From the NCBI GenBank assembly GCA_027076325.1, contig JALTJZ010000014.1:1-64000 (forward strand): 64,000 bases of DNA, written 5' to 3'. Below the pieces are notes generated by a model. That model was not told where the DNA came from. It did no database searches and was given only the letters and a program-made list of their open reading frames with translations. Below, in pieces: positions 34,422-44,565 of the stretch; positions within the stretch are counted from its first letter, which is position 1; each line of letters opens with the position of its first letter. Position numbers and translations under genes: made by a program. This DNA comes from Chromatiales bacterium. Its GTDB lineage: Bacteria > Pseudomonadota > Gammaproteobacteria > UBA6429 > Thiohalophilaceae.

Positions 34422-34748
34422 ATGAATATTAAGCGTCCGCAGACGATGGAAGAGTATATTGAGCTGGTCGATCAGGCTGTTTTTGAAACCGCAGATTTAC
34501 GTGCCTCGATTGAATATGATAGTGAGTTTATGGAAGGTGTTGCCGGCTTTGTTACTGAACTGGAAAATGAATTAAATATATTACTCAAATCACTAAAAGA
34601 TGAAAGTTATGCTTTTTCAAAAGAAGATTTGCCTTTTATGTCGCTAGTTAATAGTGTTAGTGATATGTTATTGCCTTTTAAGCACTTATTAAGGCAAATT
34701 AATAACACACATACACTTGGCCTGGAAACGGGGCAGGAAAAGACATAA
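34422..34748 (+). CDS. conserved-looking small protein downstream of prmB
   Basis: A 108-residue acidic helical protein with start NIKRPQTMEEYIELVDQAVFE and no signal or membrane helix. It follows prmB by 20 bp on the same strand and ends 1 bp before the convergent GGDEF-EAL gene. Domain unrecognised; I recall a small hypothetical gene at this place in Pseudomonas (not verified here). Confidence 0.7.
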   Translation: MNIKRPQTMEEYIELVDQAVFETADLRASIEYDSEFMEGVAGFVTELENELNILLKSLKDESYAFSKEDLPFMSLVNSVSDMLLPFKHLLRQINNTHTLGLETGQEKT

Positions 34749-34749
34749 C

Positions 34750-37125
34750 TTATATTTTATTATTTTCCAGCTTATAAAGTGATAGTGCTTTTGGTTTGTC
34801 TATGTAATAGCCTTGCGCAAAATTCACACCGATATTTTTAAGTGTATCAAAGGTATCCTTGTTTTCAACAAACTCGGCAATGGTTTCTATTCCCATAATA
34901 TGGCCTATTCGGTTAATGGCTTCAACAAAAGCCAGATCTGTTTTATCGTCACAAATATCGACGATAAAGTGCCCATCTATTTTAATGTAGTCTACAGGCA
35001 TATTCTTGAGGTAACTAAAAGAACTTAGGCCACTACCAAAATCATCGAGCGCAAAGTGACAGCCAATGGCCTTGAGTGTTTTCATAAAGGCGATTGCACG
35101 TGATAAATTACTTATTGCCGCTGTTTCGGTTATTTCAAAGCAAATAATTTTCGGATCAATTTTATTAGTTACCAGTGTGTTTATTACAAACTCGTCAAAC
35201 CCTTTTTTACCTAACGATTGGCCGGATAAATTAATAGTAAAAATATGGTTTTTTATATTTTTTCTATTATCCGAGAGAAATTTAACTGTATTAGTAATGA
35301 CCCATTTATCAATGTCAGGCATAATTTCATAGCGTTCAGCAGCCGGTATAAAAGACATGGGTGGTACAATTTCACCAGCACGATTCTTTAACCGCAACAG
35401 TATTTCACAATGTTTCGCCCCCGTGCCAGCTATATTCATTATTGACTGGCAGTGCAAAACAAAGTCATTATTTTCCAGTGCATCTTTAATATGTTGTATC
35501 CATTGCAATTCACCCTGACGTTTCTGTATATCCTCGTCATTGGGATCGAATAAATGAATCCGGTTGCGACCTTCTTCTTTTGATATATAACATGCCGTAT
35601 CGGCGTTGCGCATTATTTCAGTTAAGCTTGCCGTTGTATGATCAATTTTGGTTAAACCAATGCTGGCACTTACCTCAAATGAGTTGTTTGCCCAGATAAA
35701 TCGGAAAGACTTGATTTCTTTTCTGATTTTTTCGGTAATGGATAATGCATTTTCAATATTACAATCTTCCAGTAAAATACCAAATTCATCACCGCCAAGT
35801 CTTGCTAGAATATCACTGCGACGTAATAGTGACTGTAGCAGTAATGATAGTTGTTTCAGAAATTCATCACCGGCTTCATGTCCAGCCGTATCATTTATAA
35901 TTTTAAAATTATCGAGATCCATAAAACAGACAACATGCTGTTGTGTATTAGATGCCTGTGCAGACCGCAGCGTATTTTCCAGATGATGTTCAAATTGCCT
36001 GCGATTAATCAGGCCAGTTAAACTGTCATGGCTTGCATAATATTTTAACTGTGACGACAAAGCTCTTATTTCAGTAACATCTCTGAAAATAACAACTGCA
36101 CCCGATGTTTTTCTGTTTTCAGTTACAATCGGTGCCAAAGTATATTCAATTGCATATTCGCTTAAGTTTTTATTAACCAGCGTTTTAGGGCTTTCAGCGC
36201 TCATCACAACTTCTAAATTTGTAATAACCTTTTCAAGTTCTGTTAGTGTTTTGGGGTCTGCTTCATAATCCAGTTCAATATTAAAGACATTATAAAAATC
36301 CTGCCCAATTGCCTGTCGCCGCGAATAGCCTGTTAGCTCTTCTGCGACAGGATTAATTTGTGTTATTTTGCCATTTATATCGGTTGTAATAATGGCATCA
36401 CCAATGGAATGTAATGTGATTTCGGCAAGTTCCTTTTCCATGTAAAGTTTTGCTTGCAAAGATTTTGTGATGTAAACAATGATATAGGTGATCACCATAC
36501 CTGAAAATAAGACCACAATTGACAGAACTAAAAGAATCTTCCATGTATCACGTTGTTCCTGTTGTGCCTTTTGTGCAATTTTTCGTGAAGACTGGTATTG
36601 AATTGTTTGTAGTTGTTTTAGTAAGCCAAGGATTTTTTCCTGTAAGGGGATTGATTTTGTAATCAATAATTTATTGGCTTCTGTAATTTTGTCGCGTTGC
36701 ACTAATTCGGCAATCTTGTTTTGTAGTGGAGCCGTAATTTGTGTGAGACTGCCCTGTTTTTTCAGAAGAGCATATTCATTATCTGATAGTTCTGTTTTAA
36801 GTAGCTTTATTCGTGCATTTGCAAATTGCGCGGCATAAGAGTTAAATTTTAGAAAGTTTTCATCACGAACAAAGGGATCTTTAATCGAAACCATAGTGAA
36901 CAGGCTGATACTGCGCTCACGTGCTGCATTATACATGCGAGTGATGAGTTCAGACTTCATACCGTATTGCTGTACAATTTCACTGACATGATCATTGGTG
37001 CGTTTATTTTGGACAATACTGGTAACCAGAATAAGGCTAAAAAGCATTATAATAACAACATAACCCCAAATAATAATTTGAGGCGAGCGTTTGGTTTGTT
37101 TATTGTTTTTCAGTAAATTGAACAA
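34750..37125 (-). CDS. membrane PAS-GGDEF-EAL cyclic-di-GMP signalling protein
   Basis: A 791-residue protein. Two membrane helices (about 18-40 and 195-218) enclose a helical periplasmic sensor domain. Then a PAS domain (DAIITTDINGKITQINPVAEELTG), a GGDEF domain with intact LGGDEFG, and an EAL domain whose signature reads EILLRL instead of EALLRW-type but keeps FEITET, LDDFGSG and KIDGHFI. Both cyclase and phosphodiesterase activity are possible. Convergent with the small gene at 34422 and with 320 bp of non-coding DNA upstream. Likely affects motility and EPS through c-di-GMP; inference. Confidence 0.95.
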   Translation of the reverse strand: MFNLLKNNKQTKRSPQIIIWGYVVIIMLFSLILVTSIVQNKRTNDHVSEIVQQYGMKSELITRMYNAARERSISLFTMVSIKDPFVRDENFLKFNSYAAQFANARIKLLKTELSDNEYALLKKQGSLTQITAPLQNKIAELVQRDKITEANKLLITKSIPLQEKILGLLKQLQTIQYQSSRKIAQKAQQEQRDTWKILLVLSIVVLFSGMVITYIIVYITKSLQAKLYMEKELAEITLHSIGDAIITTDINGKITQINPVAEELTGYSRRQAIGQDFYNVFNIELDYEADPKTLTELEKVITNLEVVMSAESPKTLVNKNLSEYAIEYTLAPIVTENRKTSGAVVIFRDVTEIRALSSQLKYYASHDSLTGLINRRQFEHHLENTLRSAQASNTQQHVVCFMDLDNFKIINDTAGHEAGDEFLKQLSLLLQSLLRRSDILARLGGDEFGILLEDCNIENALSITEKIRKEIKSFRFIWANNSFEVSASIGLTKIDHTTASLTEIMRNADTACYISKEEGRNRIHLFDPNDEDIQKRQGELQWIQHIKDALENNDFVLHCQSIMNIAGTGAKHCEILLRLKNRAGEIVPPMSFIPAAERYEIMPDIDKWVITNTVKFLSDNRKNIKNHIFTINLSGQSLGKKGFDEFVINTLVTNKIDPKIICFEITETAAISNLSRAIAFMKTLKAIGCHFALDDFGSGLSSFSYLKNMPVDYIKIDGHFIVDICDDKTDLAFVEAINRIGHIMGIETIAEFVENKDTFDTLKNIGVNFAQGYYIDKPKALSLYKLENNKI

Positions 37126-37450
37126 AAGACTACCTAAACTATTGTTTACCGTTGCACCAGACCGAGCGCTATTTCGCTTAGGTGGTATTCCGCTGTAAGA
37201 TGGCCAATTTTACCCATTTTGTACAAAAACATCACTTTTGTTGAAATATGAGATATTTAGTGAGTTGATAATATCCTGAATATAGCGGGCGACGAATATC
37301 TATTAAGTATAGCCTGAAATTTTGTTGACACATGCTATTTGAGCCTGATTTAGTCTATAGATACTCGAAGAATTGATGTAGAATCAATCACTTCGTAGTA
37401 AATTATGATTAAACACGTTGTTAGGGGTAATATGAGCTGGGAGTTTGACA
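37126..37450. other. intergenic region upstream of the GGDEF-EAL and SpoU-fragment genes
   Basis: About 325 bp without a gene. It holds a TTGACA box near 37324 as a possible -35 for the SpoU fragment, and an interrupted hairpin at 37366-37395 (CGAAG-A-ATTGAT / ATCAAT-CA-CTTCG). Nothing else is identifiable. Confidence 0.5.
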
Positions 37451-37816
37451 ATGGAAAACATACAATTAAGCCACAGTCATCATCATGCCAAAAATATAAA
37501 ATCCCCAGTTAGTTTTTTGGCGCACGACAGTGATGTACCAATGAACATTGGCAGCCTATTTAGGATTGCTGATGCGCTTGGTGTCGAAAAAATATACCTG
37601 TCAGGTTCTTCTTTGGTACCGCCTAATGCGAAGATTAGAAAAACATCAAGAGCCACTGAAAAATTTGTGCCATTTTCTTATGAGGAAAATCTGAACGACA
37701 TCATAAGTAAATTAAAGTCTTTGGAAATAGTTATTAAAACTACTTTGATGGGCTTTACTCCAAAGCCATCACAAGCAGTTAAACAATTTATCTTGAAAGT
37801 TCATGGTAAAATATGA
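37451..37816 (+). pseudogene. truncated SpoU/TrmH-type RNA 2'-O-methyltransferase fragment
   Basis: About 121 residues from ATG 37451 (a TTG at 37445 is possible). The N-terminal half of a SpoU fold is evident (SFLAHDSDVPMNIGSLFRIADALGVEKIYLSG...IRKTSRATEKFVPF by its landmarks). The C-terminal half with the SAM-binding knot (GNE.. and N-S-L-N-V motifs) is absent; the frame instead runs into TLMGFTPKPSQAVKQF and stops. So it is probably inactive or has only a binding role. AT-rich, lying alone between a c-di-GMP gene and aroC, and bordered by hairpins on both sides, it looks like inserted DNA. Confidence 0.6.
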
Positions 37817-37836
37817 ATTTCCGTTAACAAACGCAT

Positions 37837-37866
37837 TGAGGCGACGGCAAAAAGCGCCGCGCCTCA
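37837..37866 (+). terminator. GC-rich hairpin between the SpoU fragment and aroC
   Basis: TGAGGCG (37837-37843) pairs with CGCCTCA (37860-37866), and CGGC (37845-37848) with GCCG (37856-37859), leaving one bulged A. No immediate T-run, so a terminator is only one reading; a protein site or recombination-site remnant is another. Confidence 0.4.
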
Positions 37867-37913
37867 TACGAAATGTTTTATTGTTCTCAATTTTTAAAAA
37901 TTAATGGTTTAAT

Positions 37914-39023
37914 ATGTCTGGAAACACAATCGGTAAATTATTCACAGTCACCAGTTTTGGTGAAAGTCATGGTGCCGCTATTGGCTGTATTGTTGATGGT
38001 TGCCCCCCCGGCCTTGAGTTATGCGAAGCCGATATTCAGAAAGATTTGGAGCGTCGCCGTCCGGGAAAAACACGCCATACCACACAACGCCGCGAAGCAG
38101 ATGAAGTCGAGATTTTATCCGGTGTTTTTGAAGGTAAAACCACCGGTACACCGATTGGTTTGTTAATTCGAAATACCGATCAGCGGTCGAAAGACTATGG
38201 CAATATTAAAGATCAGTTCCGTCCCGGGCATGCGGATTACACATATTTGCAAAAATATGGCATCCGTGATTACCGGGGAGGGGGGCGTTCTTCTGCGCGT
38301 GAAACTGCCATGCGGGTGGCTGCGGGCGCCATTGCAAAAAAATACCTGGCCGAAAAAGTGGGGATTGTTATCCGTGGCTATATGGCACAACTTGGTCCGA
38401 TAAAACCCAAAACATTTGACTGGGATGTTGTAGAACAAAACCCGTTTTTCTTTCCCGATGCATCGATGATTGACGAACTTGAAGCCTATATGGATGCCCT
38501 GCGCAAAGAGGGCAATTCGATTGGTGCACGCATAAATGTTGTCGCCAGTGGTATGCCGCCTGGTTTGGGTGAGCCCGTTTTTGATCGGCTCGATGCGGAG
38601 TTAGCCCATTCCTTAATGTGCATTAATGCGGTTAAAGGCGTCGAGATTGGTGCAGGTTTTGGTTGTATTGAACAAAAAGGCACCGAGCACCGAGATGAAA
38701 TAACCGAGCAAGGTTTTTTAAGCAACAATGCGGGTGGTATTTTGGGTGGTATTTCAAGTGGCCAGGATATTGTTGCCAGCATTGCTTTAAAACCCACTTC
38801 AAGCTTGCGCCTTCCAGGACAAAGTGTGGATGCAACAGGCCATGCCAGTGAGGTTGTTACAACCGGTCGCCATGACCCTTGCGTTGGTATCCGCGCAACA
38901 CCTATTGCTGAAGGTATGATGGCTATCACGCTACTCGATCATTACTTACGCCACCGTGGTCAGAATGCTGATGTTAAGTGTGACACACCGATCATCCCTG
39001 CCAGCACTGAAAAGCCGGTTTAG
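37914..39023 (+). CDS. aroC: chorismate synthase
   Basis: A 369-residue enzyme converting EPSP to chorismate with reduced FMN, the last shared step of aromatic synthesis. Signatures [48 protein letters not shown], and [11 protein letters not shown] are complete. ATG 37914. Usual length. Followed by an MFS gene 22 bp later. Confidence 0.97.
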   Translation: MSGNTIGKLFTVTSFGESHGAAIGCIVDGCPPGLELCEADIQKDLERRRPGKTRHTTQRREADEVEILSGVFEGKTTGTPIGLLIRNTDQRSKDYGNIKDQFRPGHADYTYLQKYGIRDYRGGGRSSARETAMRVAAGAIAKKYLAEKVGIVIRGYMAQLGPIKPKTFDWDVVEQNPFFFPDASMIDELEAYMDALRKEGNSIGARINVVASGMPPGLGEPVFDRLDAELAHSLMCINAVKGVEIGAGFGCIEQKGTEHRDEITEQGFLSNNAGGILGGISSGQDIVASIALKPTSSLRLPGQSVDATGHASEVVTTGRHDPCVGIRATPIAEGMMAITLLDHYLRHRGQNADVKCDTPIIPASTEKPV

Positions 39024-39045
39024 CTAACCTGTACGTGCAATACAT

Positions 39046-40206
39046 ATGAAATCAGAGAAGGCCTCTTTCCTGTATTGGCGCCTGTCTGGGTTTTATTTCT
39101 TTTATTTTGCCAGCCTGGGTGCCTTGATCCCGTACTGGAGCTTATATCTGAAAGATATGGGTTTTAGTATTCGTGAAATTGGCGAATTAATGGCGCTCAT
39201 TCTTGTTACCAAAATTATTGCTCCCAATATTTGGGGCTGGATTGCCGATCATACAGGTAAACGGATGTTAATCATTCGTATTAGCAGTTTTTTAGCGGCA
39301 TTTATTTTTGCCGGTATATTTTTTAGTGATAATTTCTGGTCGGTTGCCTTGGTGATGCTGGCTTTCAGTTTTTTCTGGAACGCAGCCTTGCCTCAGTTTG
39401 AAGTAACAACCTTGCAGCATCTGGAAGATCAGCCGCATCGTTATAGTTCAATTCGATTATGGGGTTCCATTGGTTTTATTTTAGCGGTGGCGAGCCTGGG
39501 CTTTGTTCTTGACTCGTATTCCATTGTTTTTTTACCCATTACTATTTTCAGTTTTATGCTGGGTATTTTAGTAATGAGTTTTTTTGTGCCTGAAAGGGCA
39601 GCAGGCCATTTACCTCTGGCACCGGTTAAATTAAAACAAATTCTTTTTCGTCCTGAAGTACTTGCCTTAATTGTGGTGTGTTTTTTATCTCAGGCAAGTC
39701 ATGGTGCGTACTATACTTTTTATACCTTATATATGGAAGGCTATGGTTATAGCCGTAGTATCATTGGACAGCTATGGGCGTTAGGTGTGGTGGTTGAGGT
39801 GCTGGTATTTTTAGTGATGCACCGTTTAGTGCCATATTTTGGATTACGAACATTATTTCTGGCCACGTTTGTGCTCACCACTTTACGTTGGTTATTGATC
39901 GCAGCCTATGCGGACTCCTTAACGATAATGTTGTTTGCTCAAACCCTGCATGCAGCAAGTTTTGGTATTTTCCATGCGGTGGCTATCCAGCTATTTCACC
40001 AGCATTTTTCAGGACAACATGCCGGAAAAGGGCAAGCAATTTATAGTAGCATTAGTTTTGGTGCGGGTGGCGCTTTTGGCACCTACCTGAGTGGTGTTCT
40101 GTGGGAGGATGTTAGTCCTGAGAGCAGTTTCTGGTTGTCAGCACTGATGGGATTGATTGCTTTCTTTGTTGTTTTACGCTGGATCCATGCGAAAAATACT
40201 CAATAA
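39046..40206 (+). CDS. major facilitator superfamily transporter (MFS_1-like)
   Basis: A 386-residue protein with about 12 membrane helices. The start YWRLSGFYFFYFASLGALIPYW and the cytoplasmic loop GWIADHTGKRMLIIR (MFS signature) identify the family; closest in feel to the HcaT/nucleoside-type MFS_1-like branch. Substrate cannot be told. Follows aroC closely, as also in Pseudomonas (recollection). Confidence 0.88.
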   Translation: MKSEKASFLYWRLSGFYFFYFASLGALIPYWSLYLKDMGFSIREIGELMALILVTKIIAPNIWGWIADHTGKRMLIIRISSFLAAFIFAGIFFSDNFWSVALVMLAFSFFWNAALPQFEVTTLQHLEDQPHRYSSIRLWGSIGFILAVASLGFVLDSYSIVFLPITIFSFMLGILVMSFFVPERAAGHLPLAPVKLKQILFRPEVLALIVVCFLSQASHGAYYTFYTLYMEGYGYSRSIIGQLWALGVVVEVLVFLVMHRLVPYFGLRTLFLATFVLTTLRWLLIAAYADSLTIMLFAQTLHAASFGIFHAVAIQLFHQHFSGQHAGKGQAIYSSISFGAGGAFGTYLSGVLWEDVSPESSFWLSALMGLIAFFVVLRWIHAKNTQ

Positions 40207-40353
40207 CCTATTATATAAATACCCATCCTGGAATATTAACCTGGATGAGCTTAAGTTGTTGATAAGCGACGGAATAAATAGCTTCAGATATATTTACTGG
40301 AACCGATATATACAGTAGATTTGGTACACTACAGGCAACGGAGTGGATTTTTC

Positions 40354-41673
40354 ATGGACAATGGGCAATACGACGTACTCATCATTGGTGGGGGTATATC
40401 GGGTACTGCACTTTTGTACGAACTTGCAACTTTTACCGACCTTTCGCGTATTGGACTGGTTGAAAAATACGATCGTCTCGCTGATGTTAATTCTCATGGT
40501 CGCAATAACAGTCAAACGCTGCATTGCGGTGACATCGAAACAAATTACACGCTCGATAAAGCTGTTCAGGTAAAAGAAACAGCTTCAATGGTACTGCGTT
40601 ATGCAGAAAAACAGAATAATCGGGATCGGTTAATTTACAAATATCCTAAAATGGTATTGGGTGTCGGGCGAGATGAATGTAACTTTTTGCGTGAACGCTT
40701 TAAAGAGTTTGGCGCACATTTTCCAAATATGCAAATTATGGAAAGTGCCGATATTGCAGAAATTGAACCGACGGTTGTTGATGGCAGAAAAGATGAAATC
40801 GTTGCACTCGGTATGCTCGATGAATACACCGCCGTTAATTATGGTGCGTTAGCCCATTCATTTGTTGACCAGGCTCGGCTCGCTACTGATAAAACCATCG
40901 ACTTACTGATGGAAACACAGGTAGCTGATATTGTTAAAGAGGACTCGGGATATATTGTAAAAACATCAAAAGGTGAGTTAAAAGCAAAATTTGTTGTCGT
41001 TTCAGCTGGAGGCCATAGCCTGCTGTTTGCACATCGGATGGGGTTTTGTCTGGAATATTCCTGTTTACCTATGGCGGGGAGTTTTTATTACACCCCCAAT
41101 ATACTGAACGGCAAAGTGTATACGGTGCAAAACGATAAGTTACCGTTTGCTGCAATTCATGGAGACCCCGATGTTTTAGTGCCGGACAAAACCCGTTTTG
41201 GTCCAACCGCATTAGTGCTACCTATGCTGGAACGCTATAATATGAAAACAATTCTGGACTTTTTACAGGTAATAAAACTGGATCGTGATGTTTTAAAAGT
41301 CTTCTGGGATTTACTAAAAGTTTCTGATATTCGCAATTATATTTTTAAAAACATGTTATTTGAAATTCCTGGTATTCGTACGCGTTTATTTTTAAAGGAT
41401 GCTCGAAAAATTATCCCCGAGATGCAACTCAGTGATTTAAGTTTTGCAAAAAAAATTGGTGGGATCCGTCCAGTTATGATTGACAAGGTTAATCGTAAAT
41501 TACATTTAGGGGAAGCGAAGATTAACAGCGGACAAGGTCTTATCTTCAATATGACTCCATCACCGGGAGCAACAAGTTGTCTGGGCAATGCATACGGTGA
41601 TCTTGTAATAATAACGGACTACTTAAAGTGCCATTTTAAAGAGCAGGAATTTAACGAAATGTTTAAACGCTAA
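40354..41673 (+). CDS. FAD-dependent malate:quinone oxidoreductase-like protein
   Basis: About 439 residues from ATG 40354, which has GGAG upstream; a TTG at 40321 would extend it. N-terminal FAD Rossmann motif IIGGGISGTALLYEL, then regions resembling Mqo (NSHGRNNSQTLHCGDIETNY, NFLRERF, EYTAVNYGALAHSF, SPGATSC near the end). Shorter than usual Mqo (about 490-500) and diverged, so oxidation of malate to oxaloacetate with quinone reduction is likely but another 2-hydroxyacid is possible. Ends 5 bp before the convergent 2OG-oxygenase-like gene. Confidence 0.8.
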   Translation: MDNGQYDVLIIGGGISGTALLYELATFTDLSRIGLVEKYDRLADVNSHGRNNSQTLHCGDIETNYTLDKAVQVKETASMVLRYAEKQNNRDRLIYKYPKMVLGVGRDECNFLRERFKEFGAHFPNMQIMESADIAEIEPTVVDGRKDEIVALGMLDEYTAVNYGALAHSFVDQARLATDKTIDLLMETQVADIVKEDSGYIVKTSKGELKAKFVVVSAGGHSLLFAHRMGFCLEYSCLPMAGSFYYTPNILNGKVYTVQNDKLPFAAIHGDPDVLVPDKTRFGPTALVLPMLERYNMKTILDFLQVIKLDRDVLKVFWDLLKVSDIRNYIFKNMLFEIPGIRTRLFLKDARKIIPEMQLSDLSFAKKIGGIRPVMIDKVNRKLHLGEAKINSGQGLIFNMTPSPGATSCLGNAYGDLVIITDYLKCHFKEQEFNEMFKR

Positions 41674-41678
41674 TTAGT

Positions 41679-42206
41679 TTAATCTTTCTTTGATTTGATT
41701 CCAAAATTCATTCCAATAGACAGACGATTTTGTTTACTGTTATTCATGGATACCTCATGTAAGCAATCCGCTTTAAACAGAATAAGCTGGCCATGTTGGG
41801 GAATAATCGTTTTTTTATCTCCATTGTTATATAAAATCAAATTTCCAGAATTTTCTGGTACCGTTACATAATAGACACCCGATAACATTTCATCATAATC
41901 ATCATGTGTATGGGCCGTTGTTACACTTTCTGGAGGCATGTTATTAAACCAGAAACCAATATCAAGGTTTTTGGACAGGTTAAGTGTTTTTTTAGCACAC
42001 AGATTTGCAAATTCAAGTACGGGTGTTAATTCGGGAATTAATTCTTTGTCAATATAGATGTTTTCATAGCGGCCATTAAACAAGTGAGTACGTTTAATAC
42101 CTTTACAATCAGCCAGGTTTGAAAATTTTTTATAAATAATGGGGTTAACGTTATTACTTTTAGAGAATGTAAATATTGAGTAGTTAAAATTTATTTGGTT
42201 AAACAT
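41679..42206 (-). CDS. 2OG-Fe(II) oxygenase-like protein
   Basis: A 175-residue protein with a cupin-like core: TAHTHDDYDEMLSGVYYVTVP supplies a HxD-type metal pair, GQLILFKADCLHEVSMN the second His, and NRLSIGMNFG the Arg that would bind 2-oxoglutarate. Related to small putative 2OG-Fe(II) oxygenases of bacteria and phages. Substrate unknown. Strongly AT-rich, convergent with the Mqo-like gene. Confidence 0.75.
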   Translation of the reverse strand: MFNQINFNYSIFTFSKSNNVNPIIYKKFSNLADCKGIKRTHLFNGRYENIYIDKELIPELTPVLEFANLCAKKTLNLSKNLDIGFWFNNMPPESVTTAHTHDDYDEMLSGVYYVTVPENSGNLILYNNGDKKTIIPQHGQLILFKADCLHEVSMNNSKQNRLSIGMNFGIKSKKD

Positions 42207-42296
42207 ATTCAGGTTAAAAAATAGCTGTAAGGGGTAATTAACAGGTGATTAAAGTGTAAATAACGTACATATGAGTGGAACAATAAAAATTAAGGT

Positions 42297-42806
42297 TTAG
42301 TCATAAAGCAAGTCATATTCTGTTGTTTTGTCAGCAGGTTCTTTTTTCAGTGTTTTGTTTTTCAGGATAAAATCATCGAGCATTTTAAACAGTAAACCAC
42401 GTTGAATAGGTTTGGAAAGAAATTCATTTGCACCCAGCCGCATTCCCCAGAATTTTTCTGTTGCCTGTTCGTTTCCACTCATTATAATAATAGGAATGCC
42501 TTCAGTAAGGGGCTCTTTGCGTAGCAAGCGTGTTGCTTTAAAGCCATTAATACCGGGCATAACGATATCCATTAAAATAAGATCCGGCTTGTACTCAATT
42601 GCAAGTTCGATACCACGCTTGCCATCGGAAGCAGCAAGGGTGGAATAACCAGCCTGTTCCAGAATGGTTTTGAGTGCATGCACAACGGTACGGGAATCAT
42701 CAACGATAAGGACGGTGCGATCAGAAACAGTTTCACGCGGCTTTTCGCGTTTATCTTTACTTTTCCCGGGGCGTAAAAAAAGATCTTTAAAAGCGATTCG
42801 TCCCAT
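42297..42806 (-). CDS. single-domain response regulator (PilG/PilH-like)
   Basis: About 169 residues from ATG 42806 (MGRIAFKDLF); ATG 42854 would add 16. A basic N-terminal tail (SKDKREKPRE), then a CheY-like receiver (TVLIVDDSRTVVHALKTILEQAGY, LILMDIVMPGINGF, IIIMSG, SKPIQ) with the full phospho-acceptor set and a short C-terminal tail. No output domain. The form with an N-terminal tail resembles twitching-motility regulators, but no pil genes lie nearby. It precedes the EPS locus on the other strand; link to EPS unproven. Confidence 0.85.
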   Translation of the reverse strand: MGRIAFKDLFLRPGKSKDKREKPRETVSDRTVLIVDDSRTVVHALKTILEQAGYSTLAASDGKRGIELAIEYKPDLILMDIVMPGINGFKATRLLRKEPLTEGIPIIIMSGNEQATEKFWGMRLGANEFLSKPIQRGLLFKMLDDFILKNKTLKKEPADKTTEYDLLYD

Positions 42807-43020
42807 AATGATTTCTTTGTGTTCGTCCTGTTTGTTTGAAACTGAGTCTAACATTGTCGCATATAAAGGCAAAGGCTAACATAAGTTACTGTGCAATGAC
42901 GTGAATAGAAAGGCATACTATAATTTATTGAATTTATTAATAATTACCATGAATACCGTGCCTTAACATGAAATATGGGTTAACCTGTTTTACCATAGCC
43001 AGGTAAGTATATACTGGTAA

Positions 43021-44565
43021 ATGATGTCTGGAGAGAAAACAAAACGAATGAGTCGTGTAATCAATACAACAGCAACAGCAAAGCAGGTTCTGATTTTTGT
43101 TGGAGTAATGAACCTGCTTTTGTTTATATTTTATGCAAATACTGTCCTGCAGTTATTTGATTTCTGGTTAAACTCATACGGTTATTCACATGGGCTACTT
43201 TTGTTTCCTGTTTTATTGGGTCTTTATTTTTATGAACTGTACAAAACACCGAAGTTAAGTCTGTCTTTTATCAATTTCCTGGGGCTTTCTGGGGTAGCTG
43301 GTTTAGGTTTTTTCTGGTTTTCTGCTGATTTGTTGAATATTCAGGTTGCTGAGTTTTTTGCATTTTGGCTAATTCTGGTGCTTTTCAATCTGTTTTTAAC
43401 GGCAGACAAGCTGAAAAATGCAGCTCATTTATGGCCTTTGTTATTAATAGTGTTTGCATTACCATTATGGGATTTTTTGTCAGAAATTTTACGCACAATA
43501 GAAACACCCATGGTTGTGTTTGCTTTAAATGTGACATCAATTGAAGCTGTCCGTGATGGCTTCCTGATTTATATCCCTGCAGGCACTTTTCTCGTTGAAA
43601 ATTCCTGTAGTGGCTTTAATCAGTTTATTGTTTCTGTTCCTTTGGCTGTATTGTATTCTTATACTCGGAAACTAAATTTTGTCGCAGGATGTAAGTTTGT
43701 CCTTCTTTTACTCCTGCTTGCAATATTATTTAACACATTTCGAATCTATATTATTGTGGTTGTTGGCCAGATAACGCATATGAAAGGCGCTTTATTGCAT
43801 GATCATGAAAGTCTGGCCTGGCTTATATACGGGGTTGGTGTTTTTCTTTTATTTTTTATTGCTGATCGACGACTTAAACCAGCCCGCTCCGTAGTCGCTG
43901 TTCCTGTTCTGGCCATTGATACTACTACTCTATATAAAAAGCATTCAGGTAAACTAATATTACTGGCTTTTCTACTAGTGCTGTGGCCTGTATTAAGTAT
44001 TGTTTATCCTTCGATAAAGAATAACTCGCTAGTTGATCTTGAACAGCTTGGGGATAAACTTTACTGGAAGGAAGTTACTCGTTCTTCTACATTTAAATTC
44101 ACACCTGCTTTTGTGGAAGGTGACAGGATCTACCTGCATAAACTGGAAAATCTGTTTGGCCAGAGTGTTACCTTGTACATTAATTATTTTGTTAACCAGG
44201 AACAGGGGCGTGAAGCCATTAATGATCTAAACGGTTTGGTGACGGGGAAAGATAAACTTGTTGCTGAAAAGCCTCATTTTGTGCGCCTGCCTGATGGGGG
44301 CGGGCTTGAAGTAAATGAATCCGTCATTGTGTTAAAGTCGGGGGAAAAATACCTTGCCTGGCAGTGGTACTTTACCAATGGACGTTCCTTGAGTAAGGCA
44401 ATGGATGCACGATTGAATAACATACTGGCCATTGTTAAGGATAAGCCTGCAATTTCCAATATTGTCCTGCTTAAACAGTTTTCTCCAGATAAGCAGCAGG
44501 CACGCAAAGTTATGAAATCTTTTATCACGGACAACCTGGCTATATTAACAGGGCAACTAAGTTAA
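43021..44565 (+). CDS. xrtA: exosortase A (XrtA) with C-terminal EpsI domain
   Basis: A 514-residue polytopic membrane protease/transpeptidase that would process PEP-CTERM proteins. Active-site Cys196 (VENSCSGFNQF), Arg241 (FNTFRIYI) and His262 (HDHESLAWLIYG) are present. From about residue 300 a periplasmic EpsI/DUF3485-type domain is fused, the standard XrtA form. ATG 43021 or 43048 possible. Divergent from the response regulator. No PEP-CTERM substrate gene is seen in this window. Confidence 0.93.
   Translation: MMSGEKTKRMSRVINTTATAKQVLIFVGVMNLLLFIFYANTVLQLFDFWLNSYGYSHGLLLFPVLLGLYFYELYKTPKLSLSFINFLGLSGVAGLGFFWFSADLLNIQVAEFFAFWLILVLFNLFLTADKLKNAAHLWPLLLIVFALPLWDFLSEILRTIETPMVVFALNVTSIEAVRDGFLIYIPAGTFLVENSCSGFNQFIVSVPLAVLYSYTRKLNFVAGCKFVLLLLLLAILFNTFRIYIIVVVGQITHMKGALLHDHESLAWLIYGVGVFLLFFIADRRLKPARSVVAVPVLAIDTTTLYKKHSGKLILLAFLLVLWPVLSIVYPSIKNNSLVDLEQLGDKLYWKEVTRSSTFKFTPAFVEGDRIYLHKLENLFGQSVTLYINYFVNQEQGREAINDLNGLVTGKDKLVAEKPHFVRLPDGGGLEVNESVIVLKSGEKYLAWQWYFTNGRSLSKAMDARLNNILAIVKDKPAISNIVLLKQFSPDKQQARKVMKSFITDNLAILTGQLS

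Noticed and set aside
37330-37870. Complete integron cassette with two attC sites around the SpoU ORF
   Set aside because: The right-hand core sequences do not fit GTTRRRY and pair poorly with the left-hand ones; kept only as a weak finding.
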